The notes: generated by a model from the letters alone, not told the origin. A stretch of DNA of 64,000 nt from an uncultured Pseudomonadota bacterium (GCA_949298405.1 CASFWA010000001.1:349127-413126), one strand, 5' to 3'; counted from the first letter of the stretch, positions 8,843 through 18,900 are shown. Translations and numbers: made by a program.

Positions 8843-9265
8843 TTATAGAGATAGGTTGCCTGCAACTGCTTGTCGGAATGCATTTGAAGAACGTATGGAA
8901 TCAGCGCACCATGATGCACAGTTTGAACTGCAATCTCCTGAACTTAATGGTGATGCATATATCCAATATTTTGTTATAAATGGGTAAACTATTTTGCACC
9001 AGCAACCACTGCCACCAAGAGTTATGGTTGAGGAGGTGTTGCCAGAACTGCCACTTTGACCACAAATAGCAACCCCCTTTACATTAAAATTACTACTGGT
9101 TCCGCATATGGCTTGCCAAGAATTATTATTATCTGTAGATGCAGAACTGCATGGTATATATCCCCCAGATGTTGCTATGCAGCCACTGCTATTTACACCA
9201 GCAATAGTTGGCAGACTAAGCATTAAAAAAGGAAATAAAAAAATTGAAATTTTTATCAGTTTCAT
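8843..9265 (-). CDS. Small secreted protein, paralogue of its neighbour (CWCK motif)
   Basis: 140 residues with signal peptide MKLIKISIFLFPFLMLSLPTIAG. A Ser/Gly/Asn-rich middle precedes CWCKIVYPF and DCSSNCASWCADSIR. It is the first gene of the three-gene operon, with GGGAGAAAAAATAAA before its ATG. The 15-base gap to the next gene suggests tandem duplication with later divergence. Function unknown; the conserved cysteine pattern implies an oxidised, extracytoplasmic fold. Confidence 0.7.
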   Translation of the reverse strand: MKLIKISIFLFPFLMLSLPTIAGVNSSGCIATSGGYIPCSSASTDNNNSWQAICGTSSNFNVKGVAICGQSGSSGNTSSTITLGGSGCWCKIVYPFITKYWIYASPLSSGDCSSNCASWCADSIRSSNAFRQAVAGNLSL

Positions 9266-9399
9266 TTTATTTTTTCTCCCTAATAAATACCGCTTTTTAA
9301 GTTTTTTTTACCTAAAATAAACGGTGGATTAAAATCAACAAAATTTATAATTGACTTGATATTTGTTTATGGTTAAAATTTTTAAAAAGTTAGTTGTAT

Positions 9400-9435
9400 A
9401 AAAAAACCACCGTTTAGATTGGTGGTTCTTTTATT
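9400..9435 (-). terminator. Terminator downstream of polA
   Basis: Stem AACCACC (9405-9411) / GGTGGTT (9421-9427); read on the minus strand it ends in a long T-run just past the polA stop. Sequence 9266-9473 otherwise holds the promoter and leader region of the secreted-protein operon. Confidence 0.75.
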
Positions 9436-9473
9436 TGTTTTTTTTAGTATTTTTAAGTGGTTATAATGTTTTT

Positions 9474-12251
9474 TTATTTAGCCCAATATTTTCCTATCAC
9501 ATAATCTGCAGTAAGAGGAATGGATAGTTTTGCAACATTTTCCATCTCTTTTTCAATTCTTTTTGCAAACTCTTCAGCAAACTCTTCTTTGCATTCAAAT
9601 ATCATTTCGTCATGAACTTGCATTATCATACGAATTTTTTCCGCATTAGGTTGTACGATGTTTTTATCAATGTTTACCATCGCAAAACGCATTAAATCTG
9701 CTTCAAAACCTTGAATCGGGGCGTTTATTGCTGCCCGCATTGCATAGCCACGCATTCGTGGATTTTTTGCTTCTGGTATTTCTATGCGTCTGCCCCATGG
9801 AGTATAAACGCATGCGTTCTTTAAGGCGAAATCTTTTGTTTTTTCTATGTATTCCTTTATTTCAGGAAGCCCCGCCATGTATGTGTTTATTATTTCTTGT
9901 GCCGCGGCGCGCGTAATGCCAAGTTGACCAGATAACCCAAATGACGAAATTCCATATATGATAGAAAAGTTTACTGTTTTTGCCGCACGACGCAATTCTT
10001 TTGGTACAGGCTGCGTTTCTGGAATATTAAATATTTTTCTGGCTGTTTGTTCGTGAATGTCTTTACCAGAATTAAAGGTTTCTTTAAATGTATGAACGTT
10101 TGCTACATCTGCAAGTAATCTTAATTGAATTTGAGAATAATCAGCAGAAATTAACATATAGCCGTCCGGGGCGATAAAACATTTTCTTATTTCTTCGCCC
10201 AGTTCAGTTTTAATTGGTATGTTTTGTAAGTTAGGATCACGACTTGATAGACGTCCTGTGTTTGTACTTGTCTGTAAATATGTTGTATGAATTCTGCCGT
10301 CTGATGCAATTTGTCGCGGCAATGCGTCTGCGTAAGTGCCCGCTAGTTTTGCAATTGAACGCCATTCTAATATCTTTTCGATAATTGGGTGCATGTCTGA
10401 CATTTCTGTCAGGGTTTCTGCATCAGTTGACCGCTTTTTATTCGCTGGCAGGTTCAATTCGTCAAATAAAACTACACCTAATTGTTTGGGGCTGGCTATG
10501 TTAAATTCATGACCCGCAAGTGTCCATATTTCTTTTTCTAATTTTATCAGTTGTTCATGAAAAACATTTGATAATTGCTGCAACCCTGTTTTGTTTACAA
10601 GTACGCCTGTGCGCTCCATTTTTAATAGAACAGGCATTAATGGTAAGTCACAGTTTTCATAAAGTTTTTTTAATTTTTCGTTCTTGTTTAATTCTGGGCG
10701 CATAAGTTCGTATAGCGCAAAACAAATGCTTGCATCTTCGGCAGCATAAGGCGTTGCTTTTTCTATGTCCAACATGTCAAAGTGCATATCCGAATCGCGT
10801 GTCTTAGGCGGGAATAAAGATGAAAACGGTATATTTTCATGCCCAAGGTATTTTATTGCTAAATCATCAAGACCATGACCGTGTATTGTCCCATGCAGAG
10901 CGTATGATAATAGCATTGTATCATCAATAGGATATATTTTTTGGACATCCCAGCCTTCATTAGCGAAAATATGTAAATCGTATTTTAAATTATGACCGAT
11001 TTTTATTATGTTTGGATTTATAAATATCGGCCAAATTTTTTCATAAACAGATTCTAGTGACAATTGATTTGGTGCAATAGTTTCTTTCGCAAATAAATCT
11101 GCGCTTGTTGTCTTGTGGCGAATAGGAATATATATTCCGTGTGAAGGGGTAATCGCCATTGATATACCGACAATTTTATCTGTTAATGGGTTTAAGCCGG
11201 TTGTTTCTGTATCTATTGCAACTATATCTTTTATTTTTACAAGAAAATTTTCCAGTTCGGAAATAGTGGTAATCGTTTCAAATGTAAGGCTTTTTAGGCT
11301 TTTTTTCGAATCGGGTTGTTCGGTGTTATGGGGTAGGGCGCATTCTGATTTTTCGTATTCAAATGGCTGGGGCATATCTGCAGCATTAAATTTTTCTAGT
11401 GGAAATAACTTTTGTATCTTTTCTGCTAGTGAATTACTTTCTATCTTTGTCTTTACATATTCTAAAGCAGCAGGGGTATTAAAACGAAAAGCCTCTATTT
11501 TTAAGCCTGATAAATCTACATCTGTTTTTAGTGTGACTAATTTTTTAGAAATGTATGCCTTGTCTTTATTTTCTTGTAGTAAATTTCTGGTACGTTCATT
11601 CGTTATTTTGTCTAGGTTTGTATATAGTTCGTCTAAACTACCAAATTGATTTATTAGTTCCGATGCTTTCTTGGGGCCTATACCTGGAACGCCAGGAACA
11701 TTATCAGAAGAATCCCCCATAAGACTTTGTACATCTATTACTTTATCTGGTCCAACACCGAATTTTTCAAAGACTTCTGGTGTGCGTATTTCTTTTTGTT
11801 TCATGCCGTCATATAAAAATACACAATCAGATACTAACTGCATTAAATCTTTATCACTTGTAATAATGCGGGTCGCGTCTGCGGTTGTACAATTCTCACG
11901 AGCTAGAGTTGCAATAACATCATCTGCTTCGACACCAGGAATACATAATACAGGTATACCCATAGCGGCTACCCCTTCGCGGACCATATAAGACTGAGTA
12001 ACTAAATCCGCAGGGGTTTCACTTCTATTTGCTTTATATTCTGGGTATATGTCTTGGCGAAAAGATATTCGTGATGCATCAAATATACATACAAACGAAT
12101 CATCGGGTTTTGCGGATGCTAATATAGGTAATAACATATTAAAAAAGCCGTATACTGCACCTGTTGGTGTGCCGTCTGCCCGTGTTAAGCGACTGTGTAC
12201 ACCGTAATAAGCCCTGAATAATAAAGAATTACCGTCTATTAGCGTCAGCAT
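9474..12251 (-). CDS. polA: DNA polymerase I with 5' nuclease, proofreading and polymerase domains
   Basis: 925 residues, the normal full length. The 5'-nuclease domain spans about 1-290 (MLTLIDGNSLLFRAYYG, SDKDLMQLVS, GDSSDNVPGVPGIGPKKA). The 3'-5' exonuclease begins near 330 and keeps its first acidic motif DTETTGLNP at 347. Polymerase motifs A (ISADYSQIQLR), B (RRAAKTVNFSIIYG) and C (MQVHDEMIFE) are intact. It removes RNA primers, fills gaps and acts in repair. The ATG follows AGGAAATAAAA. A small outer-membrane protein gene ends 18 bases upstream on the same strand, so the two are probably cotranscribed. Confidence 0.97.
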   Translation of the reverse strand: MLTLIDGNSLLFRAYYGVHSRLTRADGTPTGAVYGFFNMLLPILASAKPDDSFVCIFDASRISFRQDIYPEYKANRSETPADLVTQSYMVREGVAAMGIPVLCIPGVEADDVIATLARENCTTADATRIITSDKDLMQLVSDCVFLYDGMKQKEIRTPEVFEKFGVGPDKVIDVQSLMGDSSDNVPGVPGIGPKKASELINQFGSLDELYTNLDKITNERTRNLLQENKDKAYISKKLVTLKTDVDLSGLKIEAFRFNTPAALEYVKTKIESNSLAEKIQKLFPLEKFNAADMPQPFEYEKSECALPHNTEQPDSKKSLKSLTFETITTISELENFLVKIKDIVAIDTETTGLNPLTDKIVGISMAITPSHGIYIPIRHKTTSADLFAKETIAPNQLSLESVYEKIWPIFINPNIIKIGHNLKYDLHIFANEGWDVQKIYPIDDTMLLSYALHGTIHGHGLDDLAIKYLGHENIPFSSLFPPKTRDSDMHFDMLDIEKATPYAAEDASICFALYELMRPELNKNEKLKKLYENCDLPLMPVLLKMERTGVLVNKTGLQQLSNVFHEQLIKLEKEIWTLAGHEFNIASPKQLGVVLFDELNLPANKKRSTDAETLTEMSDMHPIIEKILEWRSIAKLAGTYADALPRQIASDGRIHTTYLQTSTNTGRLSSRDPNLQNIPIKTELGEEIRKCFIAPDGYMLISADYSQIQLRLLADVANVHTFKETFNSGKDIHEQTARKIFNIPETQPVPKELRRAAKTVNFSIIYGISSFGLSGQLGITRAAAQEIINTYMAGLPEIKEYIEKTKDFALKNACVYTPWGRRIEIPEAKNPRMRGYAMRAAINAPIQGFEADLMRFAMVNIDKNIVQPNAEKIRMIMQVHDEMIFECKEEFAEEFAKRIEKEMENVAKLSIPLTADYVIGKYWAK

Positions 12252-12269
12252 TTTTATTTCCTATATAAT

Positions 12270-12806
12270 TTAAAAAACATAACGTGCTTTTATTCTTAAA
12301 TCGTATTGTAATAAGTCAGATGTTATGTCGTTTATTGTATATATTTTAGGCGCGTACAGAACATGTGCTTCTGCATCTAAATCAATGGGTAATACAGGAA
12401 TATCCAGTGTAACCCCCAGCATACCTTGATATGCAGTTGTAGATTCTATTTCTATATCATACATATCACTATCAAATGTGCTTCCTATCCCCGCACCAAT
12501 ATATGGTTTTAGTATCGCGGTTGGTAATTTTGCGTATACATTCGCCATTCCTAAATTTATTTTTGATTTGTCATTCGTTATATAATCATATTCTAATTCA
12601 AAACGTAATATCGGAATATCTATACCAACAACTGCGATATAAGATTGTACAGATTTTGACTTGTCTTCATCGTCTGCGAAAAGAGTTTGACCGCCCGCAC
12701 CGAAAGCAACACCTATATATGGGTCTATTAAAAGATTTGCTTTTGCATTTTGTGTTATGAAAATTGCAGATATAAGACTAAGAATACTTATATATTTTAA
12801 TTTCAT
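12270..12806 (-). CDS. Small outer-membrane beta-barrel protein
   Basis: 178 residues starting MKLKYISIL, chosen because AAGGAGAAAAT precedes this ATG; a longer reading from 12857 has no ribosome site. A signal peptide ends near AKANL. The mature part has alternating amphipathic strands (IDPYIGVAFGAGGQ, RFELEYDYI, KPYIGAGIGS, YDLRIKARYVF) and ends in phenylalanine, the usual signal for outer-membrane insertion. It resembles the small OmpA-barrel/opacity type of porin-like fold. No specific ligand can be assigned. It is divergent from pth with only 45 bases between the starts. Confidence 0.7.
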   Translation of the reverse strand: MKLKYISILSLISAIFITQNAKANLLIDPYIGVAFGAGGQTLFADDEDKSKSVQSYIAVVGIDIPILRFELEYDYITNDKSKINLGMANVYAKLPTAILKPYIGAGIGSTFDSDMYDIEIESTTAYQGMLGVTLDIPVLPIDLDAEAHVLYAPKIYTINDITSDLLQYDLRIKARYVF

Positions 12807-12851
12807 ATTTTCTCCTTTTGTTATATTATAATAAAAAAAGCAGAGGTATCT

Positions 12852-13382
12852 ATGCAAGAAAATAAACCTTTTTTGATAGTCGGACTAGGGAATCCTGGGG
12901 AAGAATATGTTAAAACACGGCATAATGTTGGGTTTATGGCCCTTGATTATATTGCAGGTGAATCTGCACTGTGGAAAAAAGAAAAACATGCACTTACATA
13001 TGCTAAAAATGTAAATGGGCATAAAGTCATTTTTGTAAAACCGCAAACTTTTATGAATAATAGTGGATTGGCGGTCGGTGCTTTGGTAAATTTTTATAAA
13101 ATTCCATTAGAAAATGTTTTTGTATTTCATGATGATATGGATTTAAAACTAGGAACCTGCCGTCAAAAAGTTGGCGGTGGAAGTGCAGGGCATAATGGTA
13201 TAAAATCTATCGATGCTGCTATTGGAACAGATTATAATCGTATTAGAATAGGAATAGGGCACCCGCGTGATTTTAATTCACCTATAAATCCTGCTGATTG
13301 GGTCTTGGGGAAATTTACAGATGCAGAAATAAAAGAAATAAATGAAATCATTTCAAATATTGATTTTATTCATATTTTATAG
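12852..13382 (+). CDS. pth: Peptidyl-tRNA hydrolase
   Basis: 176 residues. Motifs: LIVGLGNPGEEYVKTRHNVGF (catalytic His in TRHN), FVKPQTFMNNSG, VFHDDMDL and GGGSAGHNGIKSI. It frees tRNAs from peptidyl-tRNA that drops off ribosomes. GCAGAGG precedes the ATG. The C terminus is about ten residues shorter than common family members, and its last 17 bases overlap the end of the convergent cysteine-rich gene; the catalytic core is complete. In many bacteria pth follows rplY; that neighbour is absent here. Confidence 0.93.
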   Translation: MQENKPFLIVGLGNPGEEYVKTRHNVGFMALDYIAGESALWKKEKHALTYAKNVNGHKVIFVKPQTFMNNSGLAVGALVNFYKIPLENVFVFHDDMDLKLGTCRQKVGGGSAGHNGIKSIDAAIGTDYNRIRIGIGHPRDFNSPINPADWVLGKFTDAEIKEINEIISNIDFIHIL

Positions 13383-14514
13383 TGCCACTGCCCGGCAAAG
13401 TAAAACAGAAACCCGTTTTGTCGCAGAACTTTGTACCATTCGTCCCGCGTTTCATAACGCAATCCGCTTCTTTTATCGCACCAGTATCTGCGGTTGTTGT
13501 TCCCATAGGACACGGTTTCGCCTCTGTTGAGGATGCACAATAAAATCCGACAGGGCATTTTATATAGTATGGGTAAAGTTTTAGAGGTTTTTGTTTATCG
13601 CCTGCTTGGCTAGTATATTCTTCTTTTGTTGGTTCTGGTATGGCTTCCCCGGGTTTAACTTGACCAGAGCAACCTTCAGCACAAACCCAATGCGAAAATA
13701 TCATTCCTGGTGTTTGCGGAAAGGTTGTCGGTGCAAGACAGTCTTCTGTCATTTTACATTCTTTGTTATAAAATGTGGGCTCTTTCAGTTCGTTAGAATT
13801 ATAAAATTCTACTTTATATGTTAATGCTGTCCACACAGAATATAAAGTTGTGTCTTTATGAAAATATGTTTTTATATTTTCATTTATAGGATAGCCTAAA
13901 AGGAATAATGTATCGCCTCGTTCAGGGGTGGATGCGGTGTTATATCCCCAAAAAACTAGACCGAATGGGGCAGTTGGTGTTTTTATTGGACCTGTCGCAG
14001 ACCATTCTGTTGCATTTTCTGAGGTGGCAAATCCTATACCGTATTTTACCCATGAATACAGCGGCGTTTTATCTGTCTGATTTGGAAGATTTTTTTCTAG
14101 TGTTAATTTATATATGTTAGGTTCACAAACTTCTGGATGTGCTTCTGGGCCGTTAGGGCCGCTGCCTTTATATGTTGCGCCATTAGAATGATAATCAGAC
14201 CCACAAGAAGTACATTTTATACCATCCCAATATTGATTTTCTGCGCAAGTTATTGTCCATGGACATGCGTCTGATTCAATTCCAGTTATTTCCCCGTCGA
14301 ATTCCGCATCATTTGGTTTATGACATTTTTTACAGTTAGTTAACCCTTCTGTATCTGAATATTCACCAGTCTCACATAATTTACAGTTTATTCCTGAAAA
14401 ATAACACCCCTTGGAACATTTACCGTCTTCAGACATTGAACAATTGGTCGCAGCATAAATTGATAATGGTGAAAATAAAAATATAGAAATGATTATTAAT
14501 ATAAATTTTCTCAC
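13366..14514 (-). CDS. Secreted cysteine-rich protein with GCC2/GCC3-like and InlB-like repeats
   Basis: 382 residues from a GTG start at 14514 preceded by AGGAGATAAAGG. Signal peptide ends near SIYAA. Cysteine-rich N-terminal units (CKLCETGEYSDTEGLTNCKKC) and a C-terminal unit (CPVGFYCASS, CPMGTTTADTGAIKEADC) follow the growth-factor-receptor-like C-G-Y-x-C-x-x-C-P-x-G spacing of GCC2/GCC3 (ephrin-receptor-like) repeats. The middle (YKVEFYNSN..., FSHWVCAEGC) resembles Listeria-Bacteroides/InlB B-type repeats. A surface-exposed, disulphide-bonded adhesin-like role is inferred. The gene at 60262 shares the CAMGWYG...CTKCP pattern. Confidence 0.7.
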   Translation of the reverse strand: MRKFILIIISIFLFSPLSIYAATNCSMSEDGKCSKGCYFSGINCKLCETGEYSDTEGLTNCKKCHKPNDAEFDGEITGIESDACPWTITCAENQYWDGIKCTSCGSDYHSNGATYKGSGPNGPEAHPEVCEPNIYKLTLEKNLPNQTDKTPLYSWVKYGIGFATSENATEWSATGPIKTPTAPFGLVFWGYNTASTPERGDTLFLLGYPINENIKTYFHKDTTLYSVWTALTYKVEFYNSNELKEPTFYNKECKMTEDCLAPTTFPQTPGMIFSHWVCAEGCSGQVKPGEAIPEPTKEEYTSQAGDKQKPLKLYPYYIKCPVGFYCASSTEAKPCPMGTTTADTGAIKEADCVMKRGTNGTKFCDKTGFCFTLPGSGTIKYE

Positions 14515-14601
14515 CCTTTATCTCCTAAGTGTAATTATTTCTTATATATTTTATATTTGCACTTTTGATGATTAACTGTCAATTGTAAAAAAATTTAGTA
14601 A

Positions 14602-14632
14602 AAAAAGAACCGGCATTGCCGGTTCTTTTATC
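14602..14632 (-). terminator. Terminator of the tandem lipoprotein genes
   Basis: Stem AGAACCGGC (14606-14614) / GCCGGTTCT (14617-14625) and, on the minus strand, a T-run after it. It abuts the stop codon of the 14628 gene. Confidence 0.8.
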
Positions 14633-15092
14633 TTTGTATTTGTTGGTTTATTGTCCAACCTTGTTGGGTTATCCATAAACTATCTTCTGGACATCTGGAC
14701 GCGTCACCTGGAACAAAATTGAAATTTCCTTTACCCCGAATTTTTGGTGAATAGTTGATTATAGGTTCCAATAAATTTTTGCGTATATCTGGTATAACAT
14801 TCCATCTATATCCTGTCCAGTCGCCTGTTGGCTTAATATATATTGTCTTTACTTCTGGTCGAGATACATAATATATTATTGCTTCATTTGGACCAATTGG
14901 TTTGTTGATTTCATCAGTTGTCATTATAGTTCTATATTCAACGTCTGAAAAAGTTATAGTTATTTCTTCTTGTAAATCTAGGTTGATTAAATCGTCTTCC
15001 TTGCTGCATGAAGATATTGTACTTAACCCAGCCAAACCTAATATAGGTAAAATTCTTTTAATCTTGTATGGAATGCTTTTATTAAATTTCAT
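14628..15092 (-). CDS. Lipoprotein of a tandem paralogous pair
   Basis: 154 residues. The N terminus PYKIKRILPILGLAGLS followed by ISSC is a basic region, hydrophobic core and lipobox, so the mature protein would begin at a lipidated cysteine. The C-terminal half (LEPIINYSPKIRGKGNF, then DSLWITQQGWT) is nearly the same as in the upstream neighbour at 15112. No described domain recognised. AAAGGG precedes the ATG. The shared leader and tail with a divergent middle suggest duplication followed by selection on the middle. Confidence 0.75.
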   Translation of the reverse strand: MKFNKSIPYKIKRILPILGLAGLSTISSCSKEDDLINLDLQEEITITFSDVEYRTIMTTDEINKPIGPNEAIIYYVSRPEVKTIYIKPTGDWTGYRWNVIPDIRKNLLEPIINYSPKIRGKGNFNFVPGDASRCPEDSLWITQQGWTINQQIQR

Positions 15093-15111
15093 GGTTTTCC
15101 CTTTTTGTTTG

Positions 15112-15552
15112 TTATCTTTGTACTGTCCAACCTTGTTGTACTAACCAAAGGCTGTCTGCAGGGGCTTTTGATGCTTGTTCGTAACCAAAATCAAAATTTC
15201 CTTTGCCACGAATTTTTGGTGAATAGGTTATCATTGGTTCCAAAACTTCTTTCCTGAGTTTTGTTATATCTTCTGCTTTATATCTTTCCCAAATGTAGTC
15301 TGGTACTAAATAGATTGTTTTTGTTGCTGGGTCAGCAACATAATATTGAATTGCTGGATTTATATGTATGGTTCCATTGCTACTTTTGGCACAAAGAAGG
15401 TCAAGAGATGTCGGAAAAAATTTTATTTCTATATCTTTATATGGAATAATATCTTCTTCTTTTTCACATGATGTGACAAGGCTTGCACCCGCTAAACCAA
15501 GTATAGGTAATAATCTTTTTAGTTTATATGGAATAATTTGTTTTAGTTTCAT
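15112..15552 (-). CDS. Lipoprotein, paralogue of the following gene
   Basis: 146 residues: PYKLKRLLPILGLAGASLVTSC gives a lipobox at VTSC; the tail has LEPMITYSPKIRGKGNF and DSLWLVQQGWTVQR. Both proteins carry a beta-rich middle with YYV..P..KTIY. AAGGAG precedes the ATG. The 19-base gap to the 14628 gene and the shared terminator make an operon. Location in the outer or inner membrane cannot be fixed: the residue after the cysteine is Glu here and Ser in the neighbour. Confidence 0.75.
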   Translation of the reverse strand: MKLKQIIPYKLKRLLPILGLAGASLVTSCEKEEDIIPYKDIEIKFFPTSLDLLCAKSSNGTIHINPAIQYYVADPATKTIYLVPDYIWERYKAEDITKLRKEVLEPMITYSPKIRGKGNFDFGYEQASKAPADSLWLVQQGWTVQR

Positions 15553-15784
15553 TTTTTACTCCTTGGGTTGTAAAAAAAGATTTTTTTCCTGTGAAAAACA
15601 AAAAAGCCCGGAAAAAAAATCCGGACTTTTTGTCTTTATAGGTCGCAAAATCACAGTCTTGGTTTTGAGGGTTTGTTGATAATGTTTTTATCCCCATCCC
15701 CCCATTGACGCTTGAAGCGCCGCTAGCCCCCCCACTGGATATACCAGTTGGATAAAGCCAGTAAAAGGATTTAACATATATCAT
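15524..15784 (-). CDS. Doubtful small ORF with two G-tracts and an internal terminator
   Basis: The ATG at 15784 has a good ribosome site (AAGGGG, six bases away). The first 50 codons encode a short aromatic stretch and a Gly/Ser-rich segment, with runs of seven G (15727-15733 on the other strand) and six G. A hairpin terminator lies inside the reading frame, before any in-frame stop, so as read the message would lack a stop codon. One inserted G in the second tract would place a TGA about 30 bases before that terminator. It may be a frameshifted or slippage-prone small gene, or not a gene. The rest of 15553-15922 holds nothing else I can recognise. Confidence 0.25.
   Translation of the reverse strand: MIYVKSFYWLYPTGISSGGASGASSVNGGMGIKTLSTNPQNQDCDFATYKDKKSGFFFRAFLFFTGKKSFFTTQGVKNETKTNYSI
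15598..15634 (-). terminator. Terminator between the 15923 gene and the lipoprotein pair
   Basis: On the minus strand AAAAAGTCCGG, a T-rich loop, then CCGGGCTTTTTT. The stem is G/C-rich with one mismatch and is followed by Ts. Confidence 0.7.
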
Positions 15785-15922
15785 AAAATCCCCTTATTAA
15801 TACAGAATGTGACCCGCGTTTGTTCGTTCACATTTCTATGGTAGACAATTGTTTCTTGTTTGTCAAATAAAAAATAAGATAAATCAATCTGTTATTATTT
15901 CCCCTGTTTGTTAAAGTTATTT

Positions 15923-18900
15923 TTAGTATGTTATTATCCAGTTCGACGGGTTTTGAGACGAACACTGTGTGTCTGAATTTGTTAACCATTTCCAACCGGA
16001 ACGGTATGTTTGTTTACATTGTGTTCCAACATCTTGTTCTAGGTAATAGTTCGTTGGATATGGGGTATATTGATTCGTATCTGTATATTTTGGTGTTATA
16101 TACTGTCCTGTTCCTTTATTTACAATTATATAATTTCCATCGCAATTTAATGTCTGACCGCTTGGATAGCCCGCATCACTAGATGCATCAGATGCAGTTA
16201 TGTTCCCAACACAGAATACATAACCTAAACCAGAACCGTAATAAGAATCACTTAACTGAACCGCTACAACAAATTTTGCATTGTCTGGTAAACATAAGCC
16301 TTGAGCCTTTGAAAGTTCGCCTCCAACTCCTTCTACTGTTGCTGGCGCGTCTGTGCTGCCGATAGTTGAACCTGTACCTGTCGATTTCCAGTATTCATTT
16401 GTGGTATCCCAATTTACCCCCCTTATATTGTTTAGGGTTGTGCCTTGCAGACAACAGTTGCCGAATGTATCGCGCGCACCCGCTGTGTCTGTATCACTTT
16501 TACAGCAGTTTGAATAACCACCAACCGAAAATCTCCAATATGTTTCTGTTGGACAAATTTGATTGTCATCCGATATGTTTGCAGAAGATACACATACGGT
16601 TGTTTGTTTCGTCGTGTCCCAATAGGCTGTAAATCCTGGGCCACAAGACGTATCACGACAACTGTCTATTTGAGTTTCTGTGTTTGTGTTTTTTGCAAAC
16701 CATGATAGTAAAGTATCTTCATCTTCTGGTATTTTTATCATGTTGTGTGTGTTCTCTGTACGTAAAATTGTACTAGGGTGTGCTTCACAGTTACCCCATA
16801 CTTTTTCTGCAAGACGACAAATCTTACAATCTGTTGAATTGGCGTTAGTATATGTATCGATTCCTTTGGTTAATCCACATTCTGTTTCACATATGTCAAA
16901 TACACAGTTCTTGGCTTCTTCGCCTTCTGCTGTTTCTATACATGAATTAGCGATGGTGTCATTGTATAATTCTTTGTTTGTTAATATGGAATTTGTCCCA
17001 TATAAAGCAGAGTAGAAAGAACGGCCATCTGCGTCTAGCATTCCGTCTTTGTCTAATTCTTTGGTAATATTATTTATAGAATCTATACCCGCACTTGCAA
17101 CGCATTGTACAACCTCATCCCAACATGCTGTACGGTTAATAATAGACTTTCTATTAACAGAGGTTTGTATGCTTTCACATAGACCGAAATTACCCGAAAT
17201 AGATTTACAAGATTGTATTATGCATGCACGTCCTACTTCGCGACATGTCTTCATAATCGTTTCGTATGTTTTGTCTGTTGCAATTTCTGTCATACCTTCA
17301 TTCCAGATTTCGCCACCAGTAGAAGAATCTAATAATGCTGTACAAGCATTTTGTACCTCGGAACACATTTCACGAACCGTTTTGTCTGCTTCTACACCGA
17401 AAATAGAAAGTGCACGCGCATCAAAATCTTCTATTGATTTCGCTGTGTCCGATAAACATTGGGTCGTTAAAGTGGTACAACTTTGACGCACTTCTTCTAA
17501 CTTGCTTTCCTGTGCTAACTTGATTTGAGCCAGCGCATCTTCGATAAATTCATCCCAAACATAATCTGCAATATCTTGACAATTTTCCATGGCCGGTTCT
17601 AAGAATTTCTTTTTAGAATCAAGGTATGATATAAACTTGTCATTACCTGGTGCGCTGGTCCATGTCTGATTTGTATCTGGACGTGTAATCAGGTTGCCCA
17701 GATTGACCAAATCTATAGTCAAAATGGCTTCCCCAGTTGATGGGTCTATATACTTACCACTTATATCAAGGCATTTTTCTAGGTTGGAACCGCATACGGA
17801 CGAATCTGTTAGCATGTCTAACATTTTCTTTTTGCAGGTTAATATGTCGTCAGAATTACGTTTCTGATATATGTCCAGTCGAGACATATCTAAAAGTGCA
17901 CTGCCTTCAAGAATTTTTTCACGCGCTTGGTCTTGTTGTGTTTCATATGCTTTGGCAACGGTATTGCAATCTTGCTCTATCGCCATTTGATAGCCACTTT
18001 CAACAATGTCTAATTCGTCTTGTGAACATACTTCTAATGCCATTTCACGACATACTGGCAAGGCCGCCCTATATAATTCAGTACCAGATTTCGTTGTGGT
18101 TGATGCGCCTAGTAAAGAATCAACACTGTCAAATGCAGCGTCTACATTTAAAGATAATGAAATAGGTGATAAGTTCTGATTGAAATTACTATCATCAAAT
18201 GTAGTGTTCAGTTTTTTTGCAATTTCATCTAGTAATTTCTTTGAATCAGATGTGTCTTCTTGTTGAAACGCAAGTTCACCTTCGGTGGCTTCAAATAATG
18301 CCTCGGCATCTTCTTTATCCATGTTTACGGTCAGTAAACGTTGATTGAAATCTAATAATTTTTCTTCAACTTCGTTTAACTGCGTTTTTACATCATCGAA
18401 TTCGTTTATACGTGAAGAACATGCGCATCGTTTTAACTGACTATCTTTATTTGCACAAAATTCATCCATACAACTGTAATAAACCTCGCGACATTTTGTA
18501 TAATCGCGGTTCCTTATTTCTTCCGCTGTTACCGCACTTCTTGAAATCCGATTTGACGCGTATGTTGTAGTGGTTGTCCTGCGGGCACTGTCTGTTGGTG
18601 TAGTTGCGGTTCTGCTTATTGTAGGACTAACTGTCGCATTTCGTGATGCAGTAATGGTAGTACCACGAGAGTTTGAATTTACTGGTACGGAACCTGTCGT
18701 TCGTGATGTTGAAGTCAATGCATTGCGTACAACCGTCGCTGTGCGCGCAGGCGCAGATACGACGCTGTTTTGAGAAATTGTGGCCCTGGATTGTACGTTT
18801 GATGTAGCACGCGCGGAAACAGTTTGATTTTCTGTCTCTGTAGAAGTGCGGGTACCATTATCCCTTACAACAACATTGGTACGCGTGTTTGTGTTGCGTT

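Noticed and set aside
13370-13558. Small minus-strand ORF near the end of pth
   Set aside because: It is a shifted-frame shadow of the cysteine-rich 13366 gene.
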